Part shown: positions 60,877 through 64,000 of the stretch, one piece after another
How the letters are laid out: each line of letters starts with the position of its first letter
How positions within the stretch are numbered: the stretch's first letter is position 1
Origin: Linnemannia schmuckeri
Taxonomy: Eukaryota; Mortierellomycota; Mortierellomycetes; Mortierellales; Mortierellaceae
Assembly (NCBI GenBank): GCA_029449235.1
Contig: JANATG010000003.1
Span: forward strand, 2,418,001 to 2,482,000
DNA length: 64,000 nt
Direction of reading: 5' to 3'
The notes under the pieces: model-generated
What the model saw: only the letters and a program-made list of their open reading frames with translations
What the model was told of the DNA's origin: nothing
The model's database searches: none
Translations under genes and position numbers: made by a program

Positions 60877-62581
60877 TTAAACGATTTCGTCGTTCATGGC
60901 CATCAAAAGGTCGGTCTGCTCTTCGACGCGAAGGGCCTGGATGAATTCTGGTAATGCGGCACCATCGAGGACGGATTCGAGTTCGTGCAGCGTCTTGTTG
61001 ATCCTATGGTCCGTCACCCGGTTCTAATTCACCGATGTAATTGACAAAACGAAGCAAAGTGAGCGACGGATTCATTCAGTAATAGCCAAAAAAAAAAAAA
61101 AAAAAAAAAAAAAAGGACAAGCAACATCCGCACGTACCTGGGGAAAGTTGTAGGTCCTAATCTTTTCAGACCGCGACCCACCACCAACCTGCGCTCTCCT
61201 CGAATCACGTCTCTCCAACGCCAGCTTCTCCCTCTCCCTCTCATACAACTTGGCCCTCAAAATCGTAAACGCCTTGGCCCTGTTCTTTTGGTTCGACCGT
61301 TCATCCTGAATAGCGACCACAATCCCCGTCGGCAAATGCGTCAACCGAATCGCCGAATCTGTCGTATTAACCTTCTGACCCCCCGAACCGGATGCGCGGA
61401 AAACATCGACGCGAACATCGGAGTCGGCGATTTGGACTTGGACTTCTGTGGGTTGAGGCATGATGGCGACGGTGATGGTAGATGTATGGATACGGCCTTG
61501 GGTTTCTGTGGCAGGGACGCGCTGGACGCGGTGGACGCCTGATTCGTATTTTAGGTGGCCGAATACGTTGTTTCCAGTGATTGCTATTGTTGCGTCCTTT
61601 TTTGAGTCATGTTTTTTGAAGGTGTAAAGGTAGGGTGTCAGTTGGTTTGTACAGTGATCAGAAATTGAAGGCAGAAGGTATCGGTGTAATTACCTTGATG
61701 GCACCAAGTCCGTCATGAGTTTTAGAAATCTCCTCCCACCTCCACCGCTGTCGTTCCGCAAATCGCTCATACATCCTCAAGATATCTGCCGCAAACAATC
61801 CAGCCTCATCACCACCCGTCCCCGCCCGAATCTCCAACAACGCGTTACCCTCATCCGCCAAATCCTTGGGTACCATGGCCAACAATAGCTCGTTCTCCCC
61901 TTCTATAATCGCCTCCGTGGTCGACTTGATCTCTTCCTGCGTCATCTCCAATAGATCCTTATCCTCCTTGGTGAGAGGATCGTCGAGCATCTGTTGGAGA
62001 GAAAAAAGGTCCCGGATTTGGGATTCAATCTCGGAGTACTTGTCGGTGATTAGCGAGAGGTCGTGGAGTTGTTTTGTCAGCTCTGCGAATTTTGTGGGCG
62101 AGAGGTGGTCTTCAGGAGAAGAGGAGGTGGAGGTGCCGTTGATGTCTTTGAGGATTTTGTCATGGAGCTCCTTCATAGATTCGAGTTTGGGTTTCATTTT
62201 GTTCAACATTGGATTTTGGAACAAGAATCCGGACGAAGTCGACGATGAAGAGGAAGAAGGTTTTTTGTTCAAGGTGAGGGAGGATGTTGAGAATCCTTGT
62301 TGATGGTTGAGTGATAATTGGTCTTGAGTCCAGGCGTCTCCTGAGAGAACGAGTGGCGTCGATCGGACGAAATTATGAGATCCCGAAAGTTGTTGTGGTA
62401 TCCTGCTGCTGCTGTTGCTGGATATTGATCCGAGTGGTTGTCCGTTGGCGGCAGTCCTTGTATGAATAGTCTTGAGGGTCGTTGTCCTTGAGAGGGTCCA
62501 TGATGAGAGAATTATGCGCCGGGTGAGAATGGTTGTGACCTGCCTTGAGACAGTGGCAGCAGCGGAGAGACATGCGACCAT
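60877..62581 (-). CDS. MRF1: Mitochondrial peptide chain release factor 1 (3 exons)
   Basis: Recognises UAA/UAG in mitochondrial ribosomes and triggers release of the finished chain. Exons 62581-61694, 61596-61138 and 61023-60877 sum to 1494 nt (497 aa). The catalytic GGQ lies at residues 368-370 in ASGSGGQKVNTTDSA. The stop-codon tripeptide PAT is at 324-326 in HRVQRVPATETQGRIHTS, the RF1 type. The domain 2 segment AGTGGDEAGLFAADILRMYE is present. The C-terminal segment NRVTDHRINKTL is family-typical. The start at 62581 gives an Arg/Ser/Thr-rich presequence. An in-frame ATG at 62662 upstream is possible but lacks that character at its start. The second exon's acceptor ends in AAG. Intron 2 contains an A27 run (T in the transcript) near its acceptor. 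Confidence 0.95.
61088..61114. repeat. A27 homopolymer within intron 2 of the release factor gene
   Basis: In the sense of the minus-strand transcript this is a U27 tract about 65 bases upstream of the acceptor at 61024, so it can serve as, or add to, the polypyrimidine tract. Confidence 0.85.
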
Positions 62582-62972
62582 GGCAGCTTTTGTATGTTTG
62601 TCGAGACGGAATGAGGAGACTTGTCTATGTTCAACTGCCAACGACCGAGGAAACGGACACAAGAAATGTAGATTTTGCCTAATTGACCAAGCAAAGCCAC
62701 CCTGTTTTCATCGTTCAAGTTGATCACGTGCACATCGATTTTCTTCCCACGGTGCACACCCCGTAATTGATTTCCCCACTCTTTCTTCTCTCCTGGCTGG
62801 CCTTCTGGCTTGTAACTCGCACGCTCTCTCGCCTGCTCAGACAGACAAACTCACACAGTGCAGACCCACAGGGGCACTTTTTTACTCCATCTCATTTTTT
62901 ATTTCCTCTTCTTTTGTTCACCCCTTACTCTCCCTCCCCACTCTCCCACACAACCCCTTCCTCACACACATC
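62582..62972. promoter_or_regulatory. Bidirectional promoter between MRF1 and MCCB
   Basis: The 391-bp gap lies between divergent start codons and serves both a mitochondrial translation factor and a mitochondrial leucine-catabolism enzyme. The right half (62770-62970) is C/T-rich on the plus strand, as expected for the plus-strand leader. No TATA box was recognised. A CACGTG-like core (ATCACGTGCACA, about 62723-62734) lies in the middle and could be a basic helix-loop-helix site. Confidence 0.5.
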
Positions 62973-64000
62973 ATGAGCATCCTCTACAAGAAGGCTCTGG
63001 TCCCCATGGTCTCCAGGGCAATGGCCGCTACCACCCTCACGCGTTCATCCGTTGCTTTGATGCGCCCCTCGATGGCCGTCGGCATGGTTCGCTCCTACCA
63101 CCGTCAACACGAGGATCAGGCCACCATCCTCCCCAACAACATCGATACCCACAAGCCCGAGTTCCAGGTATGTTGGAGGAGCAGAGAGTGTGTGTTATTA
63201 TTGTCGCTAGAGGAAAAGGAAAAAAAAGTGATGGACTTGGTGAATCACACACGGATCCGATCGAGAAAAAAGAGGGGGAAGGTAGGAAAGGGGTGTGTGA
63301 TTTGTGTTCAATTATTCGGCTAAAGCGACATATGCACTAACAACACACCCTTGCGTCTTTCATAATAACAATAAAACAAATAGGAAAATGCCGCCAGGAT
63401 GCAGGCCCTTGTTGACGACATGAACGCCAAGGTTGCCGAGATCAAGCTTGGTAAGGACCATATATACTCGGAGTAGACTTTTCTGTTCAAAAAAATAGAG
63501 AATATTTTGATCGAACGTGGGAAAATTGAAAGTGGAAATTCGTCGGCCATTTTTATTTTTTACGTTTCTTCTCGTACCGTGATCGTTTGAGCTTCTCCGA
63601 CTCACTATTTTTTTAACACATTGCTTGTTAATGTAGGTGGTGGAAAGGTTGCCAGAGAGAGACACCTTTCGCGCAAGAAGTTGCTGCCTAGAGATCGGTA
63701 TGTTTGTTTTTTTATTCCATGCCGCGGCTTGCATTTTGTTTGGTTTACTTGTTTGGTTTACAAGGAAGAAATGGGTCAAGTTAAAGCATACAGCGGATCA
63801 CACTCAACTTGCACAAGCAAAATTTGCTCTCTCGCTTGCAATCAAATCGATCATGCCGAACGGACTGTTCTTCATTCTCTCCGGTGGCACCAAAAACAAA
63901 ACTAACCATTATTCCCCCATGCACCCTCCAAAACTACTAGTGTTGACCGCTTGTTGGACAATGGATCTCCTTTCCTCGAGATTGGTCAGTTTGCTGGACA
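62973..64000 (+). CDS. MCCB: 3-methylcrotonyl-CoA carboxylase beta subunit, 5' part (window edge)
   Basis: The non-biotin carboxyltransferase subunit of the mitochondrial enzyme that carboxylates 3-methylcrotonyl-CoA in leucine breakdown. Visible exons are 62973-63167, 63384-63450, 63637-63697 and 63941 to the window edge. The protein starts with a presequence-like MSILYKKALVPMVSRAMAA, then ENAARMQALVDDMNAKVAEI, LGGGKVARERHLSRKKLLPR and VDRLLDNGSPFLEIGQFAG, all matching the N-terminal region of the beta subunit. The related propionyl-CoA carboxylase beta subunit and acetyl-CoA carboxylase differ in this segment. The rest of the gene, including the carboxyltransferase core, lies beyond the window. 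Confidence 0.95.

Noticed and set aside
62582..62662. Upstream in-frame start (62662) for the release factor
   Set aside because: The added residues do not resemble a mitochondrial presequence, whereas the start at 62581 gives one directly.

Overview
The window is nuclear DNA of a filamentous fungus. The genes are intron-rich (2 to 11 exons each, mostly short GT-AG introns), include fungal-type regulators (a Zn(II)2Cys6 factor and a PAS kinase), and are separated by long intergenic stretches full of A/T homopolymers and purine/pyrimidine microsatellites. The style suggests an early-diverging, Mortierella-like fungus, but that placement is inference. No rRNA, tRNA, CRISPR array or intact transposon was recognised.

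Left block (0.4-17.4 kb), all on the minus strand: PEX1, the peroxisomal AAA+ ATPase (11 exons, 1194 codons); a STEEP1/CXorf56-type zinc protein; the OST48/WBP1 subunit of oligosaccharyltransferase; a doubtful small spliced locus next to a diverged direct repeat (9.56-10.54 kb); and a very large glutamine-rich protein with AT-hook-like motifs (about 1778 aa).

Middle (18-41 kb): a Zn(II)2Cys6 plus PAS-like transcription factor on the minus strand, whose zinc cluster is split by a 2.2 kb intron. An 11.7 kb stretch without recognisable genes follows, then a tiny three-exon plus-strand gene (77 aa), which converges on a PAS-domain serine/threonine kinase.

Right block (43-64 kb): 60S ribosomal protein eL13 and a multi-pass membrane protein (both minus), then a 10.5 kb gene-poor stretch. 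The last 6 kb is compact and largely mitochondrial: an acidic 141-aa protein (plus), 3-hydroxyacyl-CoA dehydrogenase (plus), mitochondrial release factor 1 (minus, convergent with HADH), and the beta subunit of 3-methylcrotonyl-CoA carboxylase (plus, divergent from the release factor, cut by the right edge).

Gene models were built by hand from splice sites and checked for phase. The summed exon lengths of all complete named genes are multiples of three. I did not find a convincing undescribed multi-gene system. The items most worth a second look are the split zinc cluster and its long intron, the two 10 kb gene-poor regions, the diverged direct repeat, the stop-free 108-nt intron in the Gln-rich gene, and several strong palindromes or hairpins in gene-free DNA.
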